Shown here: piece after piece, positions 24,501 through 39,500 of the stretch | Numbering within the stretch: the first letter of the stretch is position 1 | Layout: each line of letters opens with the position of its first letter | From: Nemopilema nomurai | Lineage: Eukaryota > Cnidaria > Scyphozoa > Rhizostomeae > Rhizostomatidae | Direction of reading: 5' to 3' | NCBI GenBank assembly: GCA_003864495.1 | Contig: ML133426.1 | Location: 3,038,001-3,102,000 of the forward strand | DNA length: 64,000 bases | The notes under the pieces: model-generated | What the model was told of the DNA's origin: nothing | What the model saw: only the letters and a program-made list of their open reading frames with translations | The model's database searches: none | Made by a program: the position numbers and the translations under genes

Positions 24501-27500
24501 ATTATAATCTCTTCCCTGTGAGTAGGTACATATCCCCCTGAGGCAGTTTTCCTACCAAAAGCTTCCTTATAATATAGGTTACCATAATGCACTTTTAAAG
24601 AATAGGCCCTCTGTTGATGACTAGTGGTTATAGGCTTTGGAAAAAAAATGGGTCCACAAAATGTTGACACAAAAACACAGTGGTGAGTTTTCTTGTAAAT
24701 TCAAACAAGTGTTAAACTTCATAAGAAAAACTTACAATTAACTCGTTCCTGAGTTATGGCAGGTAAAAAAAATGCAAAATTCTCCAATTTTGGGGCCTTT
24801 GTGGTAGGACCTACAGCAATGATTTTGGCACCAATAAAAGCTCCTACAATTCCGAATCTGACTATAACAACAAATAGATTCTAGCTTTTGGATTTAGCAA
24901 CGCCCACCATGCCCAGAGGGGAAACTTTTATTTTGATAAAGTTTTTTGCAGTAGTCCTTGGATACTAAAACGCTGGTGCAGAAAGTTTGATAGTGAGATT
25001 AGACTTGAATTTTACACAAGAAGTTATATATATCTGGCAGGTATGTGCAAATATGCCACATTTGTTGGTTTTAGCTGTGGAAGCTGTCTTTGGCTGTCTA
25101 CCCAGAGTTTGATTCACTTACTTTGAACAAAATATTTTGGTGGCAAAATTTAATTTCTGAAAATTATTGGTCCTGCTAAGCATTACCAGCTGGACCTTTA
25201 GCTTTGGCAATTGAGTAAACAAAAGGTTAATTTTGGCCTATTTGTCTCAATTAGATAAAAGTGAATATTTTGCCAAGGCCAAAGAATTTGAGGATGGCCT
25301 AACATTTTTGTTGTTATTGTTTTTGCCTTGAAAGTGAATAATTATTGCTGCAGACAAGAATTAAATACACTAGGTGGATTCAGTTAAAAGGACAGGCAAT
25401 TTAAATGAAAAATGACTCTGTTTACACTCATTCATTTAATTTAATCAGTTTTTTAAAGTGCCTTGAGAATGTGTTGCCAAAATTTTGATGAGCTTTTGCA
25501 ACTCGCTGAAGTTGATATTTGAAAAAACAACAAATCTGCGAAAGGCAATACCAGCAAAAATGAAACTAGGTGCAACGATTCCCTTTTGTTAACTGGGAGT
25601 AACTTTTGCAAATCTCCAACATCTGTTTTGGGTTGAAAAAAGCACTATGTCGTGATCCATTTAAATCAATAGGTTATTTAAGCCTTAATCAATGTTTCAA
25701 TCAGTAGTTAATGTTATTAGACAATTTTTAAGTTTGATATGTAGGAAAAACTTTTCAGGTAGACATTTTTATGTTTAGAAGAAACGAAACAAAAACTTTT
25801 TTGGCTTAATCTTTTCCGCCACGAAAAGTTGACTAGGTTCGACCTTTTACACATGAAACTTGCAATTAGGGAAAAATTCACCGAAAGTACGAAAAAGCGA
25901 CATTTTTTCAACCTTATTTGCGCAAGGTGCCTCATTATGAATGTGATCTGCAGCCGCGGATCCAGGGAAGATTTTGACTTCCTATTACATTTTAAAGGCG
26001 TGGCTTGGGCGGGGAAGATTTCGCAAAACAAATTCATTGGAGTTTATTTCATTGGAATTTATTTATGTATGACCTACGTATTACTTAATTCCTAAATATT
26101 ACTGAATTTCCATACCCCTATGTTCACCAAAACATGGCATTTTCCTTCATGAAACATATGTTTATGGCCCCCAACAGAAGGGTTTTGTGACTTGAATCCA
26201 TTTAGTAAATGCGCAGTCAGTAAGTATTGCGCATTATATATAATACTAAGCATTATAGAATTAAAGCAAAGAGTGTACCTTTCCATATACAAACCTGAGA
26301 CAGAATTTTGATAATTGATGATTATTCACATAAACGCCCAGTGTCAAGGTAGTGATAAAATTGTTACTGTAAACTTTTTTTAAACAAATCGAACAACTTA
26401 AATAGCTCACTGGAAAAGTTTATTTTGTTACCTGGCTGGAAGACCAGCTCGACACTTTTCAGTTTGTGATCTTCGGCTAACCGCGCGACTGACGACGAAT
26501 CCTTTCCGAGAACTCCTTGATTACAGCAAGTTTTCGAAGGCCAAGCAATTTCACTGAAGCCAGTCGCTTTGCGACCACCAACATCTCTCCATTAAATCAA
26601 TTTTTCAACTTCGGAGAAAAAGAAATAATGATAGCTCAATGCAGACATTCTTGGACACTGATTCTTGAAGCCAAATTTGAATTTCCAGCAAGCGAACATG
26701 TTTTTAAGCCTAGGACGCGCATAAGCTATGGGGTCGAGGTATTGTCGGAGAGACAACTAGTATTAAAAAAAGGTCAGTCTTGAAAAAGTAATAATTTCCT
26801 TATATCAGTAAACTGAGACATCAATCTACTGAGAATTGACTGTCACAGGTGCAATGCTTACGACGGCTTGGAGCCGCTCCTGATCGGTGACGTAAAGTTA
26901 TGGACAAGTAAAGTGTCAGCATTGGCAATTAGCTCAGAACGAACCAGACGAACATCGAGAATGGAAACCATCTGTTTGAAACAAGGCTATTTGAAATTGC
27001 CCCACTTTTTCAAAGTAGCGGTTGAGGTGATGAGTCGCTTTTTACAGTGGTCCAGTGGCACAATATACGTACGGGCGATTTGCGATTTGAGTGGCAAGGA
27101 TGATGGCCTGTCACCCGAAGTTTCGAGAACAGAGTGCGGAAGCCAGTGAATCTCGGATTTTGGTAAGTTTATCTAAAGCGTCTCATCCGCTTTCAACATA
27201 GACATACCTTTTTGTTCAAGGAATGATTTAAGAAAGGTCTTTACTTTGCCTACTTGACTTTAAATTTAATTTTTGTTTATGTTTCGCAGAAATGAGATTA
27301 CTTTGACTGCTATGCTCAATAACAGAAGTTTCTCATACTAATGGTCCATCATCATTTTTATCACAGAAGAGTGTATTGTTGTTCTTTATGCTCTCTGTTC
27401 TAGAGGTGACATGATGTGGTTCTAATATAAAGGTATGGATTGAGACTTGGCTTTAACCCATGGAAAACATTGTATATTTCATTCCCTCAAATGCCATTAG

Positions 27501-30500
27501 ATTTGCATTTTTTGTCGCATTCCACTCTGGATTTGAGTGATAATAGATCCTGGGAACTTTCAAGCCAAGACCTCTGCACAAAACTGGAGTGGTAAGTGTT
27601 GTTGTTGAAATGCAGTGTGCCAGTACCACGAGACAATGCCGTAATTGCTTACCTAATTGCTTACCTTTTGTTCATAAATCAAGTCAGCTAAATATTTTCA
27701 CATGTAACTACTTTTCCTTGCAGATGATCATGGCAACTCACCTGGATAAATCAAAACCGATGATCATGGCAACAAACAAGTTTGACCACATGGACATTGA
27801 AACGATGCCTGGTTTTGTGGCCCAAAAAACCATCACTTTACCAAAATTATATATATCTGATAATTATTAACTTATTGTAGGTAAAAAGCGTGTAGTTTCT
27901 CTCTCTTTCACATTATGTATAAGAAAGTGTAAGCAAAACATGTATCCATCTTTCTCTCTTATTGCCTATGTGTTTGAAGTGTAAATTCAATTTTAAATGA
28001 ATTTCTTTATGCTCATTTTTCTTCCTTTACATTTGCACAGTAATCCGGCTGTTCATCACGATGCCAATGACTAAAATTTATTCTTAGATAATTACTCTTT
28101 GTTATCTACTTTTAGCGTTTTGTGTTCTTGTCTTTAGCAGGTGCCGAGAAACAGGGACGAACTGGCTTGTCTTCTACTTGATAAAACTAACACCATATCT
28201 ATCTACCCTTTTATACTTAGAGTGTTTTAAATACAAAAATCGTAAAGCCAGATGTAGTGATGATGCGCGTGTAGGAAGAATTGAGAAAGGCATAAGGCAT
28301 TAGTTGGTTATCCAGCATGTGTCAATGGTATGAGTAGCTATTGAAAGATGTGAATGTTTTCTTGAGGTGATTTTCACTTTTCTTAATGCCACCGCAACTT
28401 ACCTGGATCACTGAAAGTACTTTTCTTTTTGAACAACTTTTGCAAATTGATAATTTTTTTTATTAATCTCTTCTCTCTTTGTGTAGTTTGTCAAGTGTGG
28501 CTTTGCTGGATCAAATTTCCCGTCACACATTTTCCCTTCCATGGTTGGTCGACCTATGATTCGCTCAACAGCGAAAGTTGGCGATATCGAAGTGAAGGTG
28601 CTGCTTTTGTTTTGTTTATTATTATTATTACTTATAATTATCACTGTACATTGACAAAGTATGTAATTTTCAATGATTCTCTTCAACATTCATTGGCGTG
28701 TTGTCTTTCGCAAATAATTTTAGAGTCTATCTTGTCACGTTATCATCTTTTTGGTCTGCGGACAGTTGCTTCCACTTGAAACTTCTACAATAAGATCAAA
28801 AGGGGAAATTGTTTTAAAATATTTTGAGAAAGATTTTTCACGAGAATGGTTTTTTGGTAAATGAATGAAAACAATAGAGCGTTCCTGAATTATTCAATGT
28901 ACGATAGACTGAATAAGTTTTAAAAACTGACGCAGACTTTTATTGTGCATGACCATTTCACAAAGCATGATGTGAAATGATGTAACATGATGAAAACCAT
29001 GATGAAAACCATGATGAAAACCATGATGAAAACCATGATGAAAACCACCATTTGTGCGTCTTCTTCACGTTTATCGACTAAACCATTATGGTTGCAGGAT
29101 TTGATGGTTGGAGATGAAGCTAGCCAGTTACGACATATGCTTGAAGTGAATTACCCGATGGAGAATGGCATCGTTAGAAATTGGGATGACATGAAGCATG
29201 TTTGGGACTACACATTCGGGGAAACCAAGATGAATATCAACCCGAAAGACAGTAAGGTATAGTTCGAAAAGCATTTTTCGAAATGTTTGCTTTTGAATGA
29301 CTGCAAGGGACCATTGCTCTAAGCGGCCTCTGGTCAAGACATCAATATTGATATCCATTAGTAGCATAAAAACTGACAGTAACTAGAGTACCAGTACAAG
29401 GTTGCTACGTTTTTGAAAAATAATATCGGTAAGTTTTCGCGAGCGCATCTAGTGAACAATGAAACTGGAGTTGGGGACAGAAGAATTCCGAATTTCAGTA
29501 GATCTGGAGTACTGAAGGTACTTAATACTAGACCATTCAGAATGCCTAAACATTTATTTCGCATTTAGGCATTCCAGAAAAACACAGAGTTCTTAAACGT
29601 AAGAAAAAACAATCGAGGCAATAGAAAATGTGATGTATAATAAATTGACGAGAATGTGCACTTACTCGAAAAAGGAGATCACAAGTTTAAAATTTTGAAG
29701 ATTTTGTACTGAACAATGTAATGAATTGGACTGTGTTTAGCAACCAATGAAGTGTTTGATCTGAATTGAAAGAAGAATGAGCCCCAGGAAGAAATGCGAG
29801 TGTCGCATGCCAAACAGAATCGGATTGAGCCTTGGCGTTTAATGTATGAGCCGATGAGAGACGTACCGCTGAATTACCTGGAGACTCAGCATCACTAGAC
29901 GACACTGAACAGGGTGATGGGGAACACTGTACCAATGTTAAGCGATGTTCCGTGAAATGTCGAGAGCGTTTAAGAGGGGCATTAGGTAATTGGTCTGTTT
30001 ATGATCGTTTTACACAACAATGCTGTGTATGTGGTCTGCAATGCATCAATCTGAGCGTAATTTGCTTTGGCATGAGCTGTAGTCTGTTCAAAATCTCCAA
30101 TCAGCTTAAAATCCTAGTTTTGATTAGAGAGAGGAAACATCTACTAATCTACATTTACAAACGAATATTAATTTTATTTTAAAAGTGGGCTTAAACAGGG
30201 TAAGAACAAATTTATTCTTGCGACAGGACAAAAGTAATGCTATAATTTCCAGTAAGACTGAAATGAAAAGAGACAACTTAAACAAGTTATAATACTGGCC
30301 TTTTTATATGTAGTCAAAATGTTTGTGAAAATTGACAATTTGTGGAATTTCTCACCTCTCTGGACTCACGAAAAACGGCACCCAAGAGCACACATTTAGA
30401 GATATTTCCTGGGGTACGTTAGACATGAGATGCTAGCTGTTTTAAGCAACAGAGGTCTTAAAGTACCCTTGCAAAATCTTTTCTTTACATTCTGTTATTT

Positions 30501-33500
30501 TCTAATGGTAGTTAAACTTGGTAATTCTTGCAACAAATTCATGTTAAATTATTCAAAAAACACTTTAATTGCACCAAAAATAATTAACACGATTTGTATT
30601 TGATTGTTGTTTCTTCCCCAGGACAACACTGCCTTGTATTCTTTTCTAACAATTTTAAGGGTGAAACTTAAAGCTTTATCGTACATTAAGAAAGAAAAAG
30701 CACTTGCACCGCTGAACAAAATACCGCCACCCCCACCTTTTGAACAATAAGCTAAAGTCCGATTATTCGTGGATCTGCCCCTGTGCTCTATAACTAAAAA
30801 TGATTTAAAACCTGTATGAAGAGCCACATCAATTTGTCTTTCAGCTGTCAAGCCACGTATGGTTATTCTAATCGAAACATTTCATGAAATATCTAGACCG
30901 GATGGCCCTGTCTAGACGACCTCGCCCTCTGGTGCGAATGTCTCTTAAAGAACTGTACGTTAATATTGAAGCAGGACTCAAGATCTCGCCTTTGAGTATC
31001 CAAAAAGCCCTTGGTAATGAGAGCCATGAAGACCTGAGCCCAACTTTATAGTTCTCCGCTTCGGCAAAACTAAAAGCACGTGCGAGGATGGCCCGCTACA
31101 ACGACATGTGTCGTCATTACTTTTGAGCAATTTGCAATTGGCTTATTCCAAGGCTTATTTCTGTGGAAGAAAATGTAATAGGTTGTACTGATAATTAAGC
31201 TGGATAGTTTGGAGATTATAAAGTGGAGATCACTGATATCAAGAGGAGCAGTAAGAACCAAAGATACTTAAGGAGCTGATAGATGCAAAAATGATAAAAG
31301 AATAGGCTCAGCTTACGCTTTGAAGAAAAAACAAGTACTTCTCTCTCACTTTAGGCTGTACAGACTCTGAAGAGGCGATTACCTATCTTTGCAATTGCCT
31401 TTGACTCTAGATTGTTTTTGAGAGGTCGTGGGCTAATTTTGAAATATGAAAAGATTTTGTACCACCTTTAATTGTAAGTTAATTAAAGACCAATATTTTG
31501 TAATATTGGTCAGGGTGTGTTATTTTAAGAATTGTTTGCGTAAATTCTTTATCGTTGTCTAAGTATCGTTTGCTCGTTTTCTGATTCAGATTCTCCTCAC
31601 TGAGCCACCCATGAATCCAATGAAAAACAGAGAGAAAATGATTGAGGTTTGATTTGCAACTTTTGTTTGAGTATGATATTATAGACATTGTTACCTAATA
31701 TAAATCTTTGGTTATAGTATAAAATTGGAACCGCCACGGCTTTACAATCAAGATGAGCGAAAATTAGCAAGCTTGAAGCCGTTCTTTGTTTTCATTAGTA
31801 CATGATACTAAATCTTTAGAAAAAGCAGTATGTGCAAACACAAGATATGGTCGATAGCCTGTTGAATGCTGCTGTATAATTTTTCAGTTTTTTAGAATTG
31901 GATTTATAATGATCATAAGGTCAAACAGAACTGGCAGTGGTTTCTTGGAAACATATACCCTTTCATGGTTTCTAGCGCCATTATGAATTAGGTGAAAAAT
32001 TGTCATAATGGCGGCACGCTGCAGAATCAAACATTTCGTTCCAATTTAAAAATCATTTAAAATATTCCATTGGGTTCATTCAAAATTTAATTGCCATTTT
32101 ATATACTTAAAACTATATGCACGTAGATAAACATACAAGCATCACTTCATCAGCCTTTCCTTGTTACTTCCTCTGTTAATTACAGCGTCCTTGTAACGGC
32201 CTAAAATCAGTATCCCCTCAGCACGACAAATGTCTCTAAATTTCAGGCACCATTTCGTATCATTCGAAGTTCAGAGTAAACGTATTGGATTGAACTCCTT
32301 TCAGTGCAAAATCCGCGTCATTCGCCTCTGTTTCGGAATATTTTCACGTGCATAAAGTAAGGCTATCATGTGTCGAATGTTGTGCAATGACGCACTTCCC
32401 AATAAACAGGGAGTGTTGGAGATGTCCTGGCACAGCTCAACTTTGACATTTTTCATTGGCTAAAGTATCGAGGATTATAATATCCTCTGTCTTGAAGAAT
32501 GAACGCTTAGACAACCCACATAGTTTCAGAACATAACGTAACACGAGCATAGTAAAAATGCCAACCTAACATAACTACTAACTACCTTGAAGCCTGGGTC
32601 CTAGTTTTTATACAATCATTTTATCACTTTCACGGAGATAAGGCTTTGGTATTGACTTGAAAAACGAAACATTGTGGGTAATACGATGTCTGTCGTTTTC
32701 AGCCGTTTTTCTAGTAGCCTTTTGCTCCATGATCTTATATGATGGTCTCCCTTGCTTCCCTAGTACGAAATCTCCAACGCGTAAATTCGATGGTTTCGCG
32801 TTACGTCTCTTAACTGCATAGGATTTCTGATACATCTGACTTGCTAATTCATTTTCACGTGCCTTCTTATGCCTGTCTTTAACTGTCTTTTTCAGTAAGG
32901 TCAAAAGTTTGCCTTGAACGGTATGATTGAACAGTGTTCACATGGTGGTACTGCAATAGAAATCTATTCAGCTCTTGTCTCCCCTCTCTTGTTTCTAATT
33001 GGGCCGTTTGCAACGCCTTTTTGAGGGGTTCAATGGATCTTTCCACCTTTGCATTACTCTCTGGTGAGAACGGTGTTCCTCGTTCATAGTTATGCCTAAC
33101 GCTTTGGCATAATTCACAAAGTCATCTCCATTGAAGAATGGACCATTGTCCGTCTTAATTTCTTGAGGGATCCCATGAACTGAGAATATTCCATCTAAAC
33201 GTAGAATGACTGATGATGCCTTAGTAGATTTCACTACTCCTACCTCGGGAAATCTTGAGTTCCAGTCTATAATCACAAGCAAATACTCTCCTGCGAGAAC
33301 AGATCCAAAGAAATCAACGTGAAGCATGTCTCGGAGACCTTCAGGCATACTTGTCCATTTTGAAGGTTCTGGAGGGTTAGCTCTCTTGGTTGCTTGGAAA
33401 CGTATACATTCTGCTACAGTTTCTTCAGTGAGTTTTTCAATTCCTAGGAGCCATACATTTTCACGTAACAATGTTTTAACGAGTCCTTGGCGGGCATTAT

Positions 33501-36500
33501 GAGCTAAGTCTACCGCTCTTTGCTGTAGTTCATGAGGTATTCCCTGAATTGATTATTAATTCATCTTTTATGCCCTTAAATGTATGAACAAGGTCGACAC
33601 ACTGTTGATTCGTTCTGATTGCTGCTCTCACTGCTTTCATCATTCTGTATGAATTAGTAGCATCCTTTATACCAATCAGTAGCATTCTTTGTCAGCTTTT
33701 ATGAAAGCAAGCCTTTTGAACAAACCAAAGAACCCGCAGTCTATTTTCGCTATATTGACGACAGGTACGTCATTTTGGATTCAGAGCTGGAGTGTGACTA
33801 TTTTCATGGAAAACTCAACTCGTTACATCCAGCCCTAAAATTCACAATAGAGAAGGAACAAAACAACTCCTTGAATTTTCTGGATGTTTCTGTTCAAAAG
33901 GAAGGCGATTCCTTTTTCACACGTGTCCATTGATGTGAAGCTCGGTATGTCGGTATGTAGAATTTTGTTGCCGATGTGAAGCTCGGTATGTAGGACGCAC
34001 TATTCAAAGATTGGAGGATAGAATAAAACAGCATGCCCACACGAGCATAAGGACCGACACCTCTGCAGAAAGAGAGCAGCCGCGTCGAAATTGTAAAAGA
34101 CGCAATGCCCAAATTAATTGTGATTCGGCTTTAGAACAACATCTTTTGGAGAATCTAGATTGCGCCAAAACATACAGTGAAGACAATGTTCATATAATCG
34201 GGCAAGCTAGGTCGTCCTTTTACCTAGGTGTTTTGGAGTCTGTCTATATTTCAATGGAAAATCCCATTCTTTGTAGAAAAAGAGTTCGTCTTTTTCCTTG
34301 GGCTCTTCTAAAGTTAGGTGTTAAGTTCACAATGGCAAGAAAAAAGCGGAACTAATTTTTTCATACGTCGTCTTTTCACCTAGGTGTTTTGGAGTTGAAA
34401 GTTAGGTGTTAAGTAAGTAAAGTTTATAGCATGGCAATTAAATTTTGAATGAATTGGCATAATTTTAAGTGATTTTTTTTAATTAGAACGAAATTTTACT
34501 CAGTCGGTTGCATAAGTTGCAAGTCTTACTTAGTAGCATGATTAAGTAAATAGGAAGCAGAACGTTAATGAAACAGAAGACTGATAATGTTAATAGAACA
34601 ATGTTCTTGCAGGTAATGTTTGAAAACTACGAATTCGAAGGAGTATACATTGCCATTCAGGCTGTGCTTACCCTGTATGCTCAAGGTAAGTTTATAACAG
34701 TAGAAGGGGATGAGTTTAATTAGCAACATCCCACTTTCCACAAACTGTTCAGCTCTCGAATGCATTAAATATCCACTTGATATGCATGACAATTTTGTAG
34801 TTTGAACGAAAAGAATAGCAAGAAGTAGTCTAAAGTTTCTTCATGCTATGACATATTCTGAATTTTATGAGCTGCTTGTAAGGCATACTGGAAACAATTT
34901 GATTATTCCAGATGAACACTTACAATTTGGCAATCTCACTGACTTTCACTTCATAAAGACGTTTTAGAGTATTGAATTAACGTCTTTGAATTTCCTTGGA
35001 AAAACACTTTGATTGTTGCATATCAGAGTATACCACATTTGAGTATCTATAAAATCTTATATAAGAATGCCTCCATCATCAACATGTTGCGCGCTATAAA
35101 TGTTGAAAACGTAAAATACTATTTAAGCCTTAAAAGTGAAATATTCTGCTAAGGAATTACCAGCCTTTTATTTGTTTCTAAACAATTCATATTGAATCTG
35201 ATTTGATGTAAAGATGGGTTCGATACCTGACGATTCAGTATTTGAATTTGTATACATATCTACACTGTAAGTAGCTATCTATCAGACCTTGCAAAAGGCC
35301 ACTTTTCACAAATTTATCACTATTCATAGGGATCTTATTGTTTCATCAACTCAACTTTTGATAGTGACAGAAGTTAGAAACCAACTTCATTGTGCCTAAA
35401 GGCTTGTATTCACTGAAGTCCTTCACAATTTTTAAGATGAAAGTTCAAAATCAAGTTTCGTGGTTACTTTTGGCTGCTTTGCATCAAATTGTCTACCACC
35501 GAGTTTGTGGCATGGGTACCCACGAAGGACTTTCATTAACCATCGTGCCTGCATCACTGGTCACAAATCGGTTCAGGTTGTTGGCAGCCCCTGCGGTCAA
35601 TGTTGATCCACATGCAAAATAATCCAAGAGAGGAAGGAAAGATAATCCTAGTAAAAAACCCAAGCGAATATTTCCAAAATTTTAGCTGAATTCCGAAAAG
35701 TGATCCCATCCCATCATCAACTCGTCGACCCCTTGGAAAAGTTTGAACCTTTCAATCCCTTTCAACACCCTGCACCGATCCTTTACTAAAGGTGGAAACC
35801 ATCGTTGAAGGCTAAGGGAAATGTTGCATACATTAACGGGAAATGGTGCATACATTAACGGGAAAGTGAATGAACAGTGACAACGAATAATTTGACTTGA
35901 ATAGTGCTTAATTGAGGAAATATCCACCGAACGCAAATGGGAACAAAGAAATTGATATCAACGGGAATTTTTGGCGAGGCCACAACTCTTCAAGCAAAGG
36001 CATTGTTTATACCTTTGAGTTAAATACCACATTAAAGAGATTTGGAATGATGGAATATAAATTGACTTTATTTAATCAGAGACCCACGTTTTAACAAATG
36101 CAATAGCAGGATTTGATTTACACAGTAGAAATGAAACAACGGAAGTACTATGTAAACCACCAATTCAATCCAATGTAATTAAAAAGCGAATAGAGAATTT
36201 CACAGGTATTATCTTCCAGGCATCCACGTTACCCACAAAGTCACGATTATTATTTGCATTAATTAATCTCATATATAGTTAAACTTATCAATTACTGTTG
36301 TGAAGAGTGTTTGCAAAGCTTCTTGGATCGTTTTCAATGCCATCCTTTAGGTTTACTTACTGGTGTGGTGGTTGATTCAGGAGACGGAGTCACTCATATT
36401 TGCCCTGTCTACGAAGGCTTTGCACTGCCGCATCTTACTCGAAGGCTCGACATCGCTGGAAGAGATATCACAAGATATTTGATCAAGGTATGCTTGCCAA

Positions 36501-39500
36501 CTTGCTTTGCGCTGAAGCCGAGCTCTTATTGTGAATTAGCGAAGCGTATTGCTGTTTCAATGTGAAAAGGTTAGCTTCAGACCAACAACTGATCTGCTCA
36601 CCTAATGTTAATGCTAAGAAGCTGTTTGTCCAGAACAACAGGTGTTTCCTTTATCGATCTCAACACGAGGTTCGTTTAGTGCCGGCCCGCAACGACTCGC
36701 CCAAAAGAGACCCGACACGCAATCTGTTCAAATTTGATTTTTGAAATTATATTAAATCTTCTTAATTTGTCACAACCTCCCAACCTCATCATTGCCACAA
36801 CCTCCCAGCCTCATCTTTTTAAGAGAAGACCCAAGTGCCGATATGAAGCTGGTCGGGTCCCCTCTTTGAATGTTTTCTGTTGAAGAGAAAGAAAGAAGCC
36901 TCTGGGCACCGCCCCATTAGTAGTAAAAACCTTAGTTGCACAGTAATGCTTGCCTAAACAGTATTGCTTGAAGATGCAGATGTGTTTTCAGGAAGTAAAA
37001 TTTCCCCAGTCAATACAACATCATTGAGATGTTTAATCTGAACCTATTCTTCTTTTCCCTACCGTCTATCGCTTGAGTTTTAGCATGAATCCTCCCCTTC
37101 GAAATTTTCACTAAAAGCAATAATCAATAATAATAATCCAGCTGTCAATTCTAAGTGGTTTGGTATTATTTTGTTAAATTTGATTCCTAGAGATATATCT
37201 TTAACCACCATGGAAGGCTCAATTCCAAAATTTTGCTTTTGCGTCCGACCAAACCATGGTGCGTTCTCATATGTCACTAAAGTTGATTATTAGCCCTCCC
37301 TGGTTCAATTTCGTGGCGCCATCTCTGAAAATAGATACCTTTAGTTATGCTCAAACCACGTAGTATTGCTCCTATACAATTGATATGAAATAATTTTCAT
37401 AGAACGTGAATAGAGGACCTTTTTATCAGGAGTCAAAGTCGGACATTATTATATAAAGCGTACACTCATAAGAAATTTCTGAACATTTGTAAGGCGCTCC
37501 TGTTAGCAACTGCCATACACCCCCCCCCCCCCTCCCCGCAATTCAGAGTCTGCGATCAATTAGCATTATTTAGGTTTTATGAGAACCGACTAGAATATAT
37601 GGAAAATGTCTATCTTGTTGGGGATACGAACGGCCAAAGTTTGAAATGCACGCGAGACTGCTGTAAAAGTTTATTAATAGAGCATTCATAGTAGGTTCGT
37701 TGTTTGCCAGCGTTTTGGCGGGAAAGGTTGAAACGTTTCTTATCTCAATGGCGTTTCGCCTTTGAAAGAGCAATAAATATTGTACAAAGAATGCGAACCA
37801 TTTTCTTAGTTTGCTACATGACTATTTTATCGTTTTTTGCTATGTACTTCCACACATTCAGACAGAAGGGCTATGTCCAACGTATATTCCATCATGGTCA
37901 AAGAACTTCAGAAACGATATTGAAGACGAAATGGCATAATCCTTTGGGTAGAGATTGGAAAATTCGCTAAGAAATACAGTCAATTCTTTAATCAACTATA
38001 CCGAGTTGTAAAAATCTTATGACAAATTTATCACATTTTGTTTGAAAAAAACATGGAATTTCACTGCAAATTTCTTCCAAAATAACACCTGGGATTTCAA
38101 AAGATATCCTAAAGCTTATTTACATCCATTAAGTTGCTATTTTTAACAGTAGCATTAAGACTTTGTAAAATCAAGATATTTAAATCTACTTTACTGGTGC
38201 TTTGTCTTTCAATTGCATCTATCAATAGTCTGTTTGATTCAGAAGATAACCCTGCATTCTGACAAACCCACCAAGAAAAGCTTTTGTCACAACCCCACCG
38301 AAAAGGGGATTTAAAGTTTCGAAACATTAATCAAGTTTTTCTAAGCAATGTTGTCATTTGTCAAAACGGTACCTGGCTGGTCTTTACGTTTAGCTGCTAG
38401 ATTTAGGGTGATATGATCAGTCTCTAATATAACCAAAACTGTTATACATAAGATTGTCATCTGAAAACTTGCTCTGCTAGAACTAGATGGAACAAAGCCC
38501 TAATTGAAAAATAAAGTGTTGGAAGCCCTGTCCAACTCCTACTTTAGCTTTATTACTGTATTATGTGCAGAGTTGCTTTATAAACAAATCAACTGACTTG
38601 GTAGTTTGTGAATTATATATACACATGGGTCTCTTAGCTAAAACATCCTTCTCTACAATTTTAATGTGTCCCATTGCTCTATTATCGTTGGATGAATCTT
38701 TAGACAGTGCCAAAACAAACAAATAAAGACTAAAATATCTTTCTAGAAATGCACATTTTGAAACGTATTTTTAGGTAATAAAATGACTGTTCAAATCACT
38801 TTTGATTAATTCAAAAGCAGATTTTTTTAGAAATGAGTTGGCAGCTTTCAAGTAAATCAACAACAAGTGTTCGATGAACTGCAACTGTGATGCTATAGAT
38901 CAGGGGTCTCAGACTCGCGGCCTGCGGGCCAACTGCGGCCCGGGTGAGGATAATTTGTGGCCCCCGTCTTGATATTAAGGAAATGTTAGTGACAAGAAAA
39001 AGCGGAAATAGTTTTTGCATACTTAAAGTATGGAGTACGAACAATACAAGATGAGAGAGCCAGCCAGGTTGCCACTCTTAAAACACGTCTAGTGCCGCAA
39101 AGGACTTGTTCACGCTCACGTTTTATCAGCGCTTTTCTTGTGGAAATCCTGATGCGGCCCAGCCTCACCCAGACTCTGCCTCTAGCGGCACCCAGGGAAA
39201 TTGAGTTTGAGACCCCTGCTATAGATAAACCAGCCTTAAACAATTATGGATTAATGTTGTCCTTAGCAATGTCACTAGATCTCATTATTACATTAAAATA
39301 CTGATTTTGATTTATCGTAAATGCTTGAATAGGCCTCACCCGCGAATTAGCCATCCAATCGATTTTAGCCCCCACCATATACCCAAAATTTCAAATAAGC
39401 CTCACCCTCTAATAAGCCCCAACCCTGACCTTCTATGCCTAAATATATTTTCTGGACAGTGTCTAAAGACAGAATAAAAACATATAACATAAAAACATAT

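Noticed and set aside
25955..26040. MITE terminus near CAGCCGCGGATCCAGG
   Set aside because: No inverted partner or target duplication was found.
26517..27149. Open frames of 88 and 93 codons in Arp2 intron 1
   Set aside because: No recognised motif, and they lie inside an intron of a well-supported gene; the shared 20-mer suggests repeat-derived sequence.
28987..29262. 91-codon frame starting in the 12-bp repeat and running into Arp2 exon 3
   Set aside because: The repeat-derived part lies upstream of a good TTGCAG acceptor; exon 3 alone fits Arp2.
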